Source of the DNA: Floridanema aerugineum | GTDB lineage: Bacteria; Cyanobacteriota; Cyanobacteriia; Cyanobacteriales; Aerosakkonemataceae | Length of the DNA: 64,000 nucleotides | NCBI RefSeq assembly: GCF_041929345.1 | Contig: NZ_JBHFNQ010000201.1 | Coordinates: 14,474-78,473, forward strand | Direction: 5' to 3' | Shown: positions 51,059-60,309 of the stretch, one piece after another | Layout of the letters: every line of letters starts with the position of its first letter | How positions within the stretch are numbered: the first letter of the stretch is position 1 | The notes under the pieces: generated by a model | The model's database searches: none | Seen by the model: only the letters and a program-made list of their open reading frames with translations | What the model was told of the DNA's origin: nothing | Position numbers and translations under genes: made by a program

Positions 51059-51137
51059 AGATCCCCGACTTCTTCAAGAAGTCGGGGATCTCCAACCCTC
51101 CTCTAGATCCCCGACTTCTTCAAGAAGTCGGGGATCT
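51059..51137. repeat. Two tandem 33-bp hairpins between kdpA and kdpB
   Basis: Two identical copies (51059-51091 and 51105-51137) of the hairpin with arm AGATCCCCGACTTCTT, in a 46-base tandem unit. Both lie in the 122-base kdpA-kdpB spacer. A third copy is at 39511. Confidence 0.85.
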
Positions 51138-51173
51138 CCAACCCTATATAACTAACAATAAGTAATCACAAAA

Positions 51174-53267
51174 ATGAGCAATTCTACTTCTAAACCCAGA
51201 CGTACACCCCAAGGCAGAAGAGACTCGCGCCGCCACACACCAAAAGTTAACACGAAAGGGATTTATCAAAGGGCAATTCGTAATTCTTTCGTCAAACTTG
51301 ACCCTCGCGTACAAGTAAGAAATCCGGTGATGTTTGTAGTTTGGATTGGAACAATTATCACCGCATTGTTAACCATCAATCCAGATTTATTTGGCAAGGT
51401 AACAGGGGAAAATTTACGGCTTTTCAATGGCTTAATTACGGTAATTTTGTTTTTTACATTAGTCTTTGCCAACTTCGCTGAAGCAGTTGCCGAAGGCAGA
51501 GGAAAAGCCCAAGCAGATGCCCTACGTTCTACCAAATCAGACACCATTGCGAGAAAACTTTCTCCTGATGGCAAAGTTCAAGAAGTAAGTTCTACAACTT
51601 TGCGTCGAGGCGATATCGTTAAAGTAATTGCTGGTGATATTATTCCCGCTGATGGAGAAGTAATTTCTGGTGTTGCTTCTGTAGATGAATCAGCAATTAC
51701 CGGAGAATCTGCACCAGTTTTAAAAGAACCGGGTTCTGATATTGCTAGTTCCGTTACAGGCGGTACAAAAATTATTTCTGATGAACTAACAATTAGGGTA
51801 ACAGCTGACCCTGGAAAAGGTTTTATTGATAGAATGATTGCCTTAGTAGAAGGTGCAGAACGTAGCAAAACACCAAACGAAATTGCTTTAACTGTTTTAT
51901 TAGCAGTTTTAACTCAAGTATTTCTCATCGTCGTAGCAACCCTTCCTCCGGTTGCTAATTATGTAAAAAATCCGATCAGCGTGGCAATTTTAATTGCTCT
52001 TTTAGTAGCTTTAATTCCGACTACAATTGGTGGGTTATTAAGCGCCATTGGGATTGCCGGAATGGATAGAGTTGCCCAATTTAATGTAGTTGCTACTTCG
52101 GGAAGGGCGGTAGAAGCTTGCGGCGATGTTAATACTTTAGTGTTAGATAAAACCGGGACAATCACTTTAGGAAATCGTCTTGCAGAAGAGTTTATTCCGG
52201 TTAATGGTCATTCCATAGAAGATATTGCCAGTGTCGCCTTAGCTGCTAGTGTTTTTGATGAAACACCGGAAGGGAAATCAATTGTAAGATTAGCAGAAAA
52301 ATTGGGTAGTAAAATAGATTTCGATCGCACTCAAGCAGAAGGAATAGAATTCTCCGCCAAAACTCGGATGAGTGGCACAAATTTACCAAATGGTAGAGAA
52401 ATTAGAAAGGGTGCGGTAGATGCAATTAAAGGATTTGTGCGTTCTCGCAAAGGCAAATTAGCAGCAGATTTAGACCAAGCTTATGAAAGAGTTTCTCGCC
52501 TCGGTGGTACGCCTTTAGCTGTTTGTCAAAATGGCGATATTTACGGAATCATTTATCTCAAAGATATCATTAAACCTGGAATTCGAGAAAGATTTGAACA
52601 ACTACGACGCATGGGTGTTCGTACAGTTATGTTAACCGGAGATAACCGAATTACTGCTTCCGTAATTGCCCAAGAAGCGGGAGTCGATGACTTTATTGCC
52701 GAAGCAACTCCTGAAGACAAAATTGCTGTAATTCAAAGAGAACAAGCTGAGGGAAAATTAGTAGCCATGACGGGAGATGGTACTAATGATGCGCCAGCTT
52801 TAGCCCAAGCAAATGTCGGTTTAGCAATGAATTCTGGAACTCAAGCTGCTAAAGAAGCGGCGAATATGGTAGATTTAGATTCTGACCCTACAAAGTTAAT
52901 TGATTTGGTGACAATTGGCAAACAATTATTAATTACTCGCGGTGCTTTAACTACTTTTTCAGTTGCTAATGATATCGCTAAATATTTCGCTATTTTACCA
53001 GTAATTTTTACGGCTGCTGGTTTACAAAGTCTGAATATTATGGGGTTAGCAAGTACTCAATCTGCGGTATTATCGGCGTTAATTTATAACGCTTTAATTA
53101 TTCCAATTTTAATTCCTTTAGCATTGAGGGGAGTAAAGTTTAGACCTTTGACTGCTAATCAACTTTTACAACGTAATATCTTGCTTTATGGTTTGGGTGG
53201 AGTAATTGCACCTTTTATCGCAATTAAAGTTATTGATTTTTTGATTTCTGCTGTAGGTTTAGCTTAA
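51174..53267 (+). CDS. kdpB: Potassium-transporting ATPase, ATP-binding subunit KdpB
   Basis: The 697-residue P-type ATPase has the phosphorylation site DKTGT, the TGES actuator motif (ITGESAPV) and the GDGTNDAPAL hinge. It energises potassium uptake by KdpA. An N-terminal basic extension (about 35 residues, TSKPRRTPQGRRDSRRHTPK) precedes the conserved start. Length is normal for the family. Confidence 0.96.
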   Translation: MSNSTSKPRRTPQGRRDSRRHTPKVNTKGIYQRAIRNSFVKLDPRVQVRNPVMFVVWIGTIITALLTINPDLFGKVTGENLRLFNGLITVILFFTLVFANFAEAVAEGRGKAQADALRSTKSDTIARKLSPDGKVQEVSSTTLRRGDIVKVIAGDIIPADGEVISGVASVDESAITGESAPVLKEPGSDIASSVTGGTKIISDELTIRVTADPGKGFIDRMIALVEGAERSKTPNEIALTVLLAVLTQVFLIVVATLPPVANYVKNPISVAILIALLVALIPTTIGGLLSAIGIAGMDRVAQFNVVATSGRAVEACGDVNTLVLDKTGTITLGNRLAEEFIPVNGHSIEDIASVALAASVFDETPEGKSIVRLAEKLGSKIDFDRTQAEGIEFSAKTRMSGTNLPNGREIRKGAVDAIKGFVRSRKGKLAADLDQAYERVSRLGGTPLAVCQNGDIYGIIYLKDIIKPGIRERFEQLRRMGVRTVMLTGDNRITASVIAQEAGVDDFIAEATPEDKIAVIQREQAEGKLVAMTGDGTNDAPALAQANVGLAMNSGTQAAKEAANMVDLDSDPTKLIDLVTIGKQLLITRGALTTFSVANDIAKYFAILPVIFTAAGLQSLNIMGLASTQSAVLSALIYNALIIPILIPLALRGVKFRPLTANQLLQRNILLYGLGGVIAPFIAIKVIDFLISAVGLA

Positions 53268-53287
53268 AAAAAATAGAGGTAAAAATA

Positions 53288-53521
53288 ATGAGATTACCAG
53301 CATTGATCGAGTTAGCACAAATTCAGTTACGTAGAAGACCTTGGTCAAGTTTAATCTTTTTAGGAATGTGCTTGAACCTAATAATTGCTCCTGCGGTTTA
53401 TGCGGCGGCTGGCGGGGAAATTGAGCGCAGTTCGGCTTGGGCGATCGGTCTATTAGGTTTATTAACTTTAGGTCTTTCTATTTATCTATTTGTTGTCATT
53501 TTTCAACCGGAGCGTTTTTAA
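53288..53521 (+). CDS. Small membrane subunit of the Kdp pump (KdpF/KdpG-like)
   Basis: The 77-residue protein has two hydrophobic segments. The last (LGLLTLGLSIYLFVVIFQPERF) resembles the single helix of KdpF, which stabilises the pump. The extra N-terminal part (RRPWSSLIFLGMCLNLIIAP) and the location between kdpB and kdpC match the kdpG gene described in Anabaena kdp operons. AGAGG precedes the ATG. It is followed at once by kdpC. Confidence 0.75.
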   Translation: MRLPALIELAQIQLRRRPWSSLIFLGMCLNLIIAPAVYAAAGGEIERSSAWAIGLLGLLTLGLSIYLFVVIFQPERF

Positions 53522-53522
53522 A

Positions 53523-54131
53523 ATGATTAGAGAAATTTCGCGGGCAATTCGTGTTAGTTTGGTGTTGTGGATATTAACAGCTATCCTTTATCCAGCAGTT
53601 ATTTTAATAGTAGGTTTATTACCACCTCTGCAATATCAAGCCAATGGTAGCATGATTAGTAATGCCCAAGGACAGGTGATTGGTTCAGCTTTAATTGGTC
53701 AACCTTTTAGTGCGGAAAAATACTTTTGGAGTCGCCCTAGTACTACAAATTACAGTAGTTTTACCAAACAAGAATTTAATCCAACAAAGCCAGAAAATCT
53801 CACCCAAAGAACTGGTACTTCTGGTGCTAGTAATTTGGCTCCTAGTAATCCCGATTTAATTAAAAGAATTGAACCAGAAATCAATCGTTTGAAACAAGCT
53901 GAAATTTCACCAACAGCAGATTTAGTTTATACTTCTGGCTCTAGTTTAGATCCTCATATTAGTGTAGAATCAGCTAAAGCCCAGATTGCTAGAGTGGCAA
54001 AAGTGCGATCGCTAAATCCCAATCAACTAGAAATTCTAGTTACTAAAAATACTGATGGCAGATTTTTAGGAATTTTTGGAGAACCCGGAGTCAATGTATT
54101 AAAATTAAATCTGGCATTGGATAGTTTATGA
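53523..54131 (+). CDS. kdpC: Potassium-transporting ATPase subunit KdpC
   Basis: About 202 residues from ATG at 53523 (MIREISRAIRVSLVLWILTA), one base after the preceding gene. One N-terminal membrane helix is followed by the conserved GQPFSAEKYFWSRPS and SSLDPHISVESAKAQIARVAKVR motifs. KdpC helps ATP binding and complex assembly. The longer frame to 53490 overlaps the upstream gene and is unlikely. It overlaps kdpD by four bases. Confidence 0.95.
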   Translation: MIREISRAIRVSLVLWILTAILYPAVILIVGLLPPLQYQANGSMISNAQGQVIGSALIGQPFSAEKYFWSRPSTTNYSSFTKQEFNPTKPENLTQRTGTSGASNLAPSNPDLIKRIEPEINRLKQAEISPTADLVYTSGSSLDPHISVESAKAQIARVAKVRSLNPNQLEILVTKNTDGRFLGIFGEPGVNVLKLNLALDSL

Positions 54132-55246
54132 TTCATTCAAGTGAGATTTTCTATCAATCTAATTCCCAGCGTCGGGGCAAACATAAAATATATATTGGTA
54201 TGGCTCCCGGCGTTGGAAAAACTTACCGAATGTTAGAAGAAGCTCATCAATTAAAAGCAGAAGGAATTGACGTTGTAATTGGATTATTAGAAACTCATGG
54301 ACGAGAAGAAACAGCCGAAAAAGCGATCGGTTTAGAAGTAGTTATACCCAACCAAATTAACCACAATGGCGTTACTTTAAAAGAAATGGATACAGATGCC
54401 ATTATCGCCCGTCAACCACAATTAGTTTTAGTAGATGAATTAGCTCATACCAATGTACCAGGTTCGTTAAGAGAAAAAAGATATCAAGATGTAGAGATAA
54501 TTTTAGCAGCCGGAATTAATGTTAATTCTACGCTTAATATTCAACATTTAGAAAGCCTGAATGACTTAGTTGCTAAAATTACTGGTATAGTGGTTAGGGA
54601 GCGAATTCCCGATCGCATTTTAGACGAAGCAGACGAAGTAGTAGTTATCGATGTCACCCCAGAAACCTTACAAGAAAGATTAAAAGAAGGCAAGATTTAC
54701 GCCTCCGATAAAATTGAACAAGCTTTACATAATTTCTTTAAACGTCGTCACTTAGTCGCCTTGCGAGAATTAGCTTTAAGAGAAGTCGCTGATAACATCG
54801 AACAAGATGCCGTTACCTCCAGCCCAACTGATAGATATTGCAGCGTTCATGACCGAGTTTTAGTTTGCATTTCCACCTATCCCAACTCAATTCAATTATT
54901 ACGAAGAGGCGCAAGAATCGCCACTCAATTACACGCCCGTCTTTATGCGTTGTTTGTAACTCCACCAGACCGTTTTTTAACTAAAGAAGAAAGTATACAT
55001 ATAGAAACTTGTGAAAAAATTTGTCGTCAATTTAATGGTATATTTTTAAGAGTAACTAGTACAGATGTTGCTCAAGCGATCGCAGACACAGCCCACAAAT
55101 ACCTGATTACCCAAGTCGTCTTAGGACAATCACAAAAATCTCGTTGGGAACTATTTTGGCGCGGTTCCCTAGTGCAAAAACTAGTTAGATATCTCAAAGA
55201 AGTAGATTTGCACGTCATCGCTACCCAAGAAGCCAAATCTAAGTAA
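54128..55246 (+). CDS. kdpD: Short KdpD: sensor domains without histidine kinase
   Basis: The 372-residue protein matches only the N-terminal part of KdpD: the Walker-type GMAPGVGKTYRMLEEAH (24-40), VDELAHTNVPGSLREKRYQDVE, and a universal-stress-protein-like domain (about 235-368). The membrane helices, HisKA and ATPase of the full ~900-residue kinase are absent. No sequence downstream continues it, and the gene ends cleanly, so this is the short cyanobacterial form rather than a recent truncation. It overlaps kdpC (ATGA). How it signals is unclear. Confidence 0.92.
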   Translation: MIHSSEIFYQSNSQRRGKHKIYIGMAPGVGKTYRMLEEAHQLKAEGIDVVIGLLETHGREETAEKAIGLEVVIPNQINHNGVTLKEMDTDAIIARQPQLVLVDELAHTNVPGSLREKRYQDVEIILAAGINVNSTLNIQHLESLNDLVAKITGIVVRERIPDRILDEADEVVVIDVTPETLQERLKEGKIYASDKIEQALHNFFKRRHLVALRELALREVADNIEQDAVTSSPTDRYCSVHDRVLVCISTYPNSIQLLRRGARIATQLHARLYALFVTPPDRFLTKEESIHIETCEKICRQFNGIFLRVTSTDVAQAIADTAHKYLITQVVLGQSQKSRWELFWRGSLVQKLVRYLKEVDLHVIATQEAKSK

Positions 55247-55487
55247 TACAAAATAGACTTCTTGTAAAAGTCAGAAATCTTGATTGTTTAACCACAGATA
55301 TCCACAGATAAACACAGATAAACACAGATGAATACAGAGATTGTCTATTTTGGCAACAGTCTAATGTAGAGACGTTTCATGAAACGTCTCTACAGTAAGA
55401 GGTGTTCATTTTTGGTTACGCCTTCGGCTATAAAAATCGGTAATTAATCATGGATAATAATTAATTGGTTAACTTACTCATTACCAA
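55247..55487. repeat. CACAGATAAA tandem repeats and a palindrome after kdpD
   Basis: A run of four CACAGATA-type decamers (about 55292-55336) and the 28-base palindrome at 55366-55393. No gene. Confidence 0.55.
55366..55393. repeat. Perfect 28-bp palindrome, GTAGAGACGTTTCA arm
   Basis: Centred on CATG. It shares the nine-base GTAGAGACG arm end with the copy at 20970 and the CATG centre with the GTAGGGGC copies. Confidence 0.8.
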
Positions 55488-56675
55488 ATGACTAGAGTAA
55501 TAGGTTTAATAAGTGGTACATCAGTAGATGGAATCGATGCAGCATTAGTAGAAATTTCCGGGACAGAACTTGACCTGAAAATCGAACTATTGGCTGGGGA
55601 AACATACCCCTATCCACCCGCATTAAGAGAAAAAATTTTAGCAGTTTGTGCTAACTCAGCGATTTCTATGGCAGAATTAGGAGAATTAGATGATACGATC
55701 GCCCAAGTCTTCGCCCAAGCCGCCCAAAGAGTCCAAACAAACCACCCAAAAGCCGAACTAATAGGCTCACACGGACAAACAGTTTACCATCGTCCACCCC
55801 AACAAAATTCTTTAGGTTACAGCCTACAGCTAGGACGGGGAGAAGTAATCGCCCAATTAACTGGAATTAACACCATAAGTAACTTTCGCGTCGCAGACAT
55901 CGCCTGTGGCGGACAAGGTGCGCCTTTAGTATCTCGCATCGATGCCTTCCTTTTGAGCCATCCCACAGAACATCGCTGCATTCAGAACATCGGAGGGATC
56001 GGAAATGTAACCTATTTACCACCTCGCAGCCAAGAAAATTGGTTACAATCAGTCTGCGGTTGGGACACAGGGCCGGGAAACTCGCTTTTAGATTTAGCAG
56101 TACAGTACTTTACAGATGGGAGCAAAAGCTACGACAAAAAGGGCGAATGGGCCGCTACTGGTACACCATGCCTTCCCTTAATCAAAAAATGGCTAAAACA
56201 ACCATTTTTCCAAGAACCACCGCCCAAATCCACAGGTAGAGAATTATTTGGCGTAGATTACTTCCAGCAATGTTTAGCAGATATTAAAGAATATGAACTA
56301 AGTTCGGGTGATTTTCTGGCAACCTTGACCGAACTTACTGTCGCCTCAATAGTACAAAGTTACAACAATTTCTTGCCAAAAATGCCAGATAGAGTGTTAA
56401 TTTGTGGTGGAGGTAGTCGGAATCTTTACTTAAAAAAACGCTTGGAAACCAATTTAAACCAAAACTCAGGAATAAAAATCCCTGTTCTCACCACAGATGA
56501 AGTTGGTATGAGTGCAGACTATAAAGAAGCGATCGCATTTGCTGTGTTAGCCTATTGGCGAAACCAGGGCATACCTGGTAATCTTACGCAGGTAACAGGT
56601 GCCCAGAAAGAAGTAACACTAGGGAATATTCACCTTGTTACCAATGGACTCCGTGTTAGCATAGAGTCCTGCTAA
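55488..56675 (+). CDS. anmK: Anhydro-N-acetylmuramic acid kinase
   Basis: The 395-residue ASKHA-fold kinase phosphorylates and opens 1,6-anhydro-MurNAc during cell-wall recycling. The start IGLISGTSVDGIDAALVEI, the GSHGQTVYH segment, QNIGGIGNVTYLP and CGGGSRN are family signatures. Length is normal. It is preceded by a spacer rich in repeats and followed by a small gene after about 35 bases. Confidence 0.95.
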   Translation: MTRVIGLISGTSVDGIDAALVEISGTELDLKIELLAGETYPYPPALREKILAVCANSAISMAELGELDDTIAQVFAQAAQRVQTNHPKAELIGSHGQTVYHRPPQQNSLGYSLQLGRGEVIAQLTGINTISNFRVADIACGGQGAPLVSRIDAFLLSHPTEHRCIQNIGGIGNVTYLPPRSQENWLQSVCGWDTGPGNSLLDLAVQYFTDGSKSYDKKGEWAATGTPCLPLIKKWLKQPFFQEPPPKSTGRELFGVDYFQQCLADIKEYELSSGDFLATLTELTVASIVQSYNNFLPKMPDRVLICGGGSRNLYLKKRLETNLNQNSGIKIPVLTTDEVGMSADYKEAIAFAVLAYWRNQGIPGNLTQVTGAQKEVTLGNIHLVTNGLRVSIESC

Positions 56676-56710
56676 TCGCGCAGTGAGCAATCGTAGCAAG
56701 GGATAGAAGC

Positions 56711-57154
56711 GTGGCTCACACCTTTTTGTTAGAGTCTGGGCGTTGGACGTTACAAGGAAACTGGCTTGAACGTAATGGAATGCCTATTATTGTTAAAGGG
56801 AAAACCTTGGTAGCGTGGAGAGAAAACTGGTTCACGATGGTGACACAGTTAATGTTTCCTGACAGCGATCGGGAAAACATCACCTTTCAGTACCGGGGAC
56901 GTTTAGATTTAGGGGAACGCCAGTATACATTCGTGTTGCAGCATAATTTATTAGGGCGCGTCGAAGGTGAAGGTTGGATCGCCCCAGAATCGATCGTCCA
57001 GCGATACTGGGTATTAGGCGATCGGCAACGCCGCAGCGGTTTTGAAACCATGCACCAAATAACCGACAACCGATACTATATGTCCAGCAGCATTCTAGCA
57101 GGACATTACCTTACCAGTATGATGGAAGTCACATTAGAGCGTCAGCCAGAATAG
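56711..57154 (+). CDS. Conserved-looking cyanobacterial protein of unknown function
   Basis: The 147-residue protein (FLLESGRWTLQGNWLERNGMPI, then YRGRLDLGERQYTFVLQHNLLGRVEGEGWI) reads as a beta-rich, lipocalin-like or lipid-binding type fold. No signal peptide is seen. It begins with GTG at 56711 and is probably cotranscribed with anmK. The fold is a guess from its alternating pattern. Confidence 0.7.
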   Translation: MAHTFLLESGRWTLQGNWLERNGMPIIVKGKTLVAWRENWFTMVTQLMFPDSDRENITFQYRGRLDLGERQYTFVLQHNLLGRVEGEGWIAPESIVQRYWVLGDRQRRSGFETMHQITDNRYYMSSSILAGHYLTSMMEVTLERQPE

Positions 57155-57748
57155 AATTATGCTTGATTGTCAACTAGTGATGATTTGGTCAAACCAAGAG
57201 AATTTTTCCATTGGTGTGAGGTTTAGCAACCAAAGCATCTCCTATTTAACTGACGGATAGTTTGAAACTTAACAAAGCAAAGGTTAGATTTTGAAAAGGA
57301 GGTCAGCACTCTCCAATTTGGAGAACCAAGAAAATAGGTATTGTTTTATTGACTAGCTCGGTACCCATTTTGACCGTTAACCTCATCAATGATTCGGTAT
57401 CCTATTTTCTAACATCTAGATAAATTAACTGAATAGGCACCTTGCTACTAGCAGCTAGGGTAATTCATTCTAGCCAATTTAGCCGGAAAAAGCCTACTAA
57501 AAAGTGCAGTTTATCCATCTGTCTCATGGCGCTGACCCGTAAATGATGCCATCGCCAAAGGCTGGTATTTCATGAAACTTAAGGGGAAGTAAGGCTACTA
57601 TCTAGCGGGGTAAAAGGCATTTTTCTATTTGAAAAATCGAGGTAATTTCCCGATGTTCTAAAGGTAGAAAAAGCAAAAAACAGTTCATACCTAACTGACC
57701 TGCTCTTATATTTCATTAACGCTCCTTTTTGAGCGGAGCTTTATCAAA
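57155..57748. other. Intergenic region, no recognised feature
   Basis: About 590 bases. No frame, tRNA or repeat family is recognised. An AAAAGGAGGT motif at 57293 resembles a ribosome site but no frame follows. It likely contains a long leader for the kinase gene. Confidence 0.4.
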
Positions 57749-59323
57749 ATGACAGATCCAAAAGACCCAAATATTGGTCGCTTACTTGATGGTCGTTATC
57801 AACTAATAGAGTTGATAGGGACAGGCGCTATGGGTCGGGTTTATCTGGCTAATGACACATTGTTGGGAGGAGTCCCCGTCGCCGTTAAATTCCTGTCATT
57901 AGGAATACAAAATCAAAAACTGCGATTGCGCGAGCGATTTGAACAAGAAGCCCGAACCTGTGCCCTTTTAGGTCAAAAAAGTTTACATATTGTCCGCGTT
58001 ACAGACTTTGGCGTGGATGACAACAGCACGCCATTTTATGTAATGGAATATTTACAGGGAGAAAGCCTGAGTGATGTAATTCGCGCTCAAGCCTTGCCTT
58101 TACCCAAATTTCTCAGTCTAGCGCGACAAATTTGCTTAGGATTACAGTGCGCTCATAACGGCATCACTGTGGAAGGACAAATCTGCCCAATCATTCACCG
58201 GGATATCAAACCCAGCAATATATTAGTGATCCAAGACCCCAGTCTCGGGCAATTAGTAAAAATTCTTGACTTTGGCATTGCCAAACTACGTCAGGCAGAT
58301 AGCGACCAAACTAACTATTATTTAGGAACTCTGGCTTACTCTTCTCCAGAGCAAATGGAGGGTAAGGAACTAGACAACCGGTCAGATATTTATAGTCTGG
58401 GTGTCTTAATGTTTGAAATGCTCACCGGGAAAATGCCATTACAGGCAGAAACCCACTCTTTTGGTGGTTGGTATAAAGTTCATCACTTCCAGAAACCACG
58501 CTCTTTCGATTCCACTAATCCAGGCGTAAAAGTGCCAAAAGCTCTAGAAACTTTAATCATGAGTTGTTTGGCAAAAACACCCAACGAACGTCCTCAGTCA
58601 GTAGCACATATTCTAAAAGCCTTAGAACCTTTAGAGCAGAGGTTTAGTACAGGTAGGCAAATTGGTCAACGCATCGGGAGCAAACTTTCGGAAATCTCCC
58701 AAGTTCACCAAGCAAAAATGCAGAATATACCTTTAGCTTCACCAGAGGAAATGGAGCAGTTGGCGAGAATGCAAACTTGGCCTCCAGATAAACCGCAAGC
58801 AGAAATTGTCTTCCCCAATACTTTGGGTAATGGTAAGCAGAAGTTAGCTACTCTCTGGGTAATGCTGAAAAAGTCTGACATTCAACAGCGTATGGTTTGC
58901 AAGCGTTATAATCAATTCTTGTTTTCCATGACTCCTCATCCGATGCTGCTGTGGATTACCGCACTTTACACTCGCGAAGCTGGTGCTAGGTGGTTGCGCT
59001 GTTATTTGGATATGAAAACTCCTCAAGGTGAGGAGATTACCAAACTTTTGGGAGACACAGGTCGATATTTGGTGTTGTTATTTCCTCTGGAGGAGCCAAA
59101 ACGCTGTCTTCATGTACTCAGTGTGAGTATTGCTCCTAGCCAATGCCAATTACTACAGCAGTGGGTACAAACTAGTCAGGGGTTGATCTCGGCAGGTTCG
59201 CCAAAAATGAGTAAAGAGTTGCTTCATAATCAGTTTGAAAGGATTAAGCCACAAATGTTGATGAAACTAGAATCTAGTTCTTCTTTAGGTCAACTTGATG
59301 ACAAGTTAGAGAGAAAGAGTTAA
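57749..59323 (+). CDS. Serine/threonine protein kinase
   Basis: The 524-residue kinase has its domain at about 17-285: loop GTGAMGRVY (24-32), Lys47 in VAVKFLS, HRDIKPSNILV and DFGIAKL. No membrane helix is evident. The C-terminal ~230 residues have no recognised domain (WPPDKPQAEIVFPNTLGNGK, then repeated Trp/Leu-rich stretches). It is followed after 360 bases by the convergent nblA gene and then by a PP2C phosphatase gene, so phosphorylation control may be local. Confidence 0.9.
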   Translation: MTDPKDPNIGRLLDGRYQLIELIGTGAMGRVYLANDTLLGGVPVAVKFLSLGIQNQKLRLRERFEQEARTCALLGQKSLHIVRVTDFGVDDNSTPFYVMEYLQGESLSDVIRAQALPLPKFLSLARQICLGLQCAHNGITVEGQICPIIHRDIKPSNILVIQDPSLGQLVKILDFGIAKLRQADSDQTNYYLGTLAYSSPEQMEGKELDNRSDIYSLGVLMFEMLTGKMPLQAETHSFGGWYKVHHFQKPRSFDSTNPGVKVPKALETLIMSCLAKTPNERPQSVAHILKALEPLEQRFSTGRQIGQRIGSKLSEISQVHQAKMQNIPLASPEEMEQLARMQTWPPDKPQAEIVFPNTLGNGKQKLATLWVMLKKSDIQQRMVCKRYNQFLFSMTPHPMLLWITALYTREAGARWLRCYLDMKTPQGEEITKLLGDTGRYLVLLFPLEEPKRCLHVLSVSIAPSQCQLLQQWVQTSQGLISAGSPKMSKELLHNQFERIKPQMLMKLESSSSLGQLDDKLERKS

Positions 59324-59682
59324 ATTAATAGGTTTGCTGGCGGAAAATAGGCCGATTTGGGGGAAAAGTAGGCTTCCGTTCCCCCAGAAAGTTTTTTATT
59401 GATAATTTAGTCAAATTAATTCGTTTTAGCCTCATGGCCTTGATGGGAAATTGGCATCAACTCTGGTTACAAGCAAGGCCAATTATTTGAAAGAATTGAT
59501 TGTGGAGCGCTCGCGTGAGTTGGAAAGTAGTTCAGTTAATTTCTAGTAGTACTCAGAAGGTGTTTCACTAGTGAGTTCTTCTTTGAATGTTGGGTTAATC
59601 GTTTAGTTGACGCCCCATCATCCCCAGCTTCTTTCCCCAAGGAACAAAGCAAGAGAAGGAGGTCGCCGACTGCGACGATTCT
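59324..59682. other. Intergenic region, no recognised feature
   Basis: About 360 bases between the convergent kinase and nblA genes. No clear terminator, frame or repeat could be identified. Confidence 0.35.
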
Positions 59683-59880
59683 CTATTCAAAATGTGGACT
59701 TGGTTCTAAACCCCACTGGTGCTTGAGTAGATGTTTGTAGGTCGCTTCTCTATAAATCATTTGCTCATAAAGCTTCATGAGAAAGTCTTGAGCTTGTTCC
59801 AAGTTCATTTGTTGTACTTGGGTTTGGAAGGAACGAATATTGAATTGCTGTTCTAGAGAAAGTTCGATAGGTTGATTCAT
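59683..59880 (-). CDS. nblA: Phycobilisome degradation protein NblA
   Basis: The 65-residue protein fits NblA: an N-terminal ELSLEQQFNIRSFQTQVQQM helix and a second helix with EQAQDFLMKLYEQMIYREATYKHLLKHQW. The small adaptor binds phycobiliproteins and directs Clp protease to the phycobilisome when nitrogen or other nutrients run short. GGAGTT lies a few bases upstream of the ATG. Its presence implies a phycobilisome-bearing cyanobacterium. Confidence 0.93.
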   Translation of the reverse strand: MNQPIELSLEQQFNIRSFQTQVQQMNLEQAQDFLMKLYEQMIYREATYKHLLKHQWGLEPSPHFE

Positions 59881-60309
59881 GACTAACTCCTAAGAAAGAG
59901 AATAACTGTGCTGACTTTAGAAGTCTTTATCCGATACAGTTTGAGCCGATGCGGTAGTTTGGTATCTACCTTATATTACAGAATATAACAAATAATTGAC
60001 AAATGGCTCATACTGCTCTGGATGTATACTTCTATAATCAAAAGGAGGATAAGCGTTTCCGGGCACTTCCATAGCGCTTAATGGTATTTTTAGCAAGTAC
60101 TTACAAGAAAAATTGCTCAGTATGAACAAAAAGCCTGGGTAGAATTACTTATTTAGTTTAATAAATCTTATTTGCAAATCCAGGCAGCTGAAGCTGGAAA
60201 GGGCAACAGAAGCGGGATAGAGAGTTATAGATAGGCTAAATTAACTGGATGTATATATTGCTTCATCCAGATTTGATCGCATAAAGCATTTCAATTTTTC
60301 TGGTTTTGC
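59881..60309. other. Intergenic region upstream of nblA
   Basis: About 430 bases. AT-rich, probably with the nblA promoter and the PP2C terminator. No NtcA-type GTA-N8-TAC could be picked out with confidence. Confidence 0.35.

Noticed and set aside
54128..55246. KdpD truncated by a recent frameshift
   Set aside because: No frame downstream of 55246 resembles the KdpD membrane or kinase domains, and short KdpD proteins are usual in cyanobacteria.
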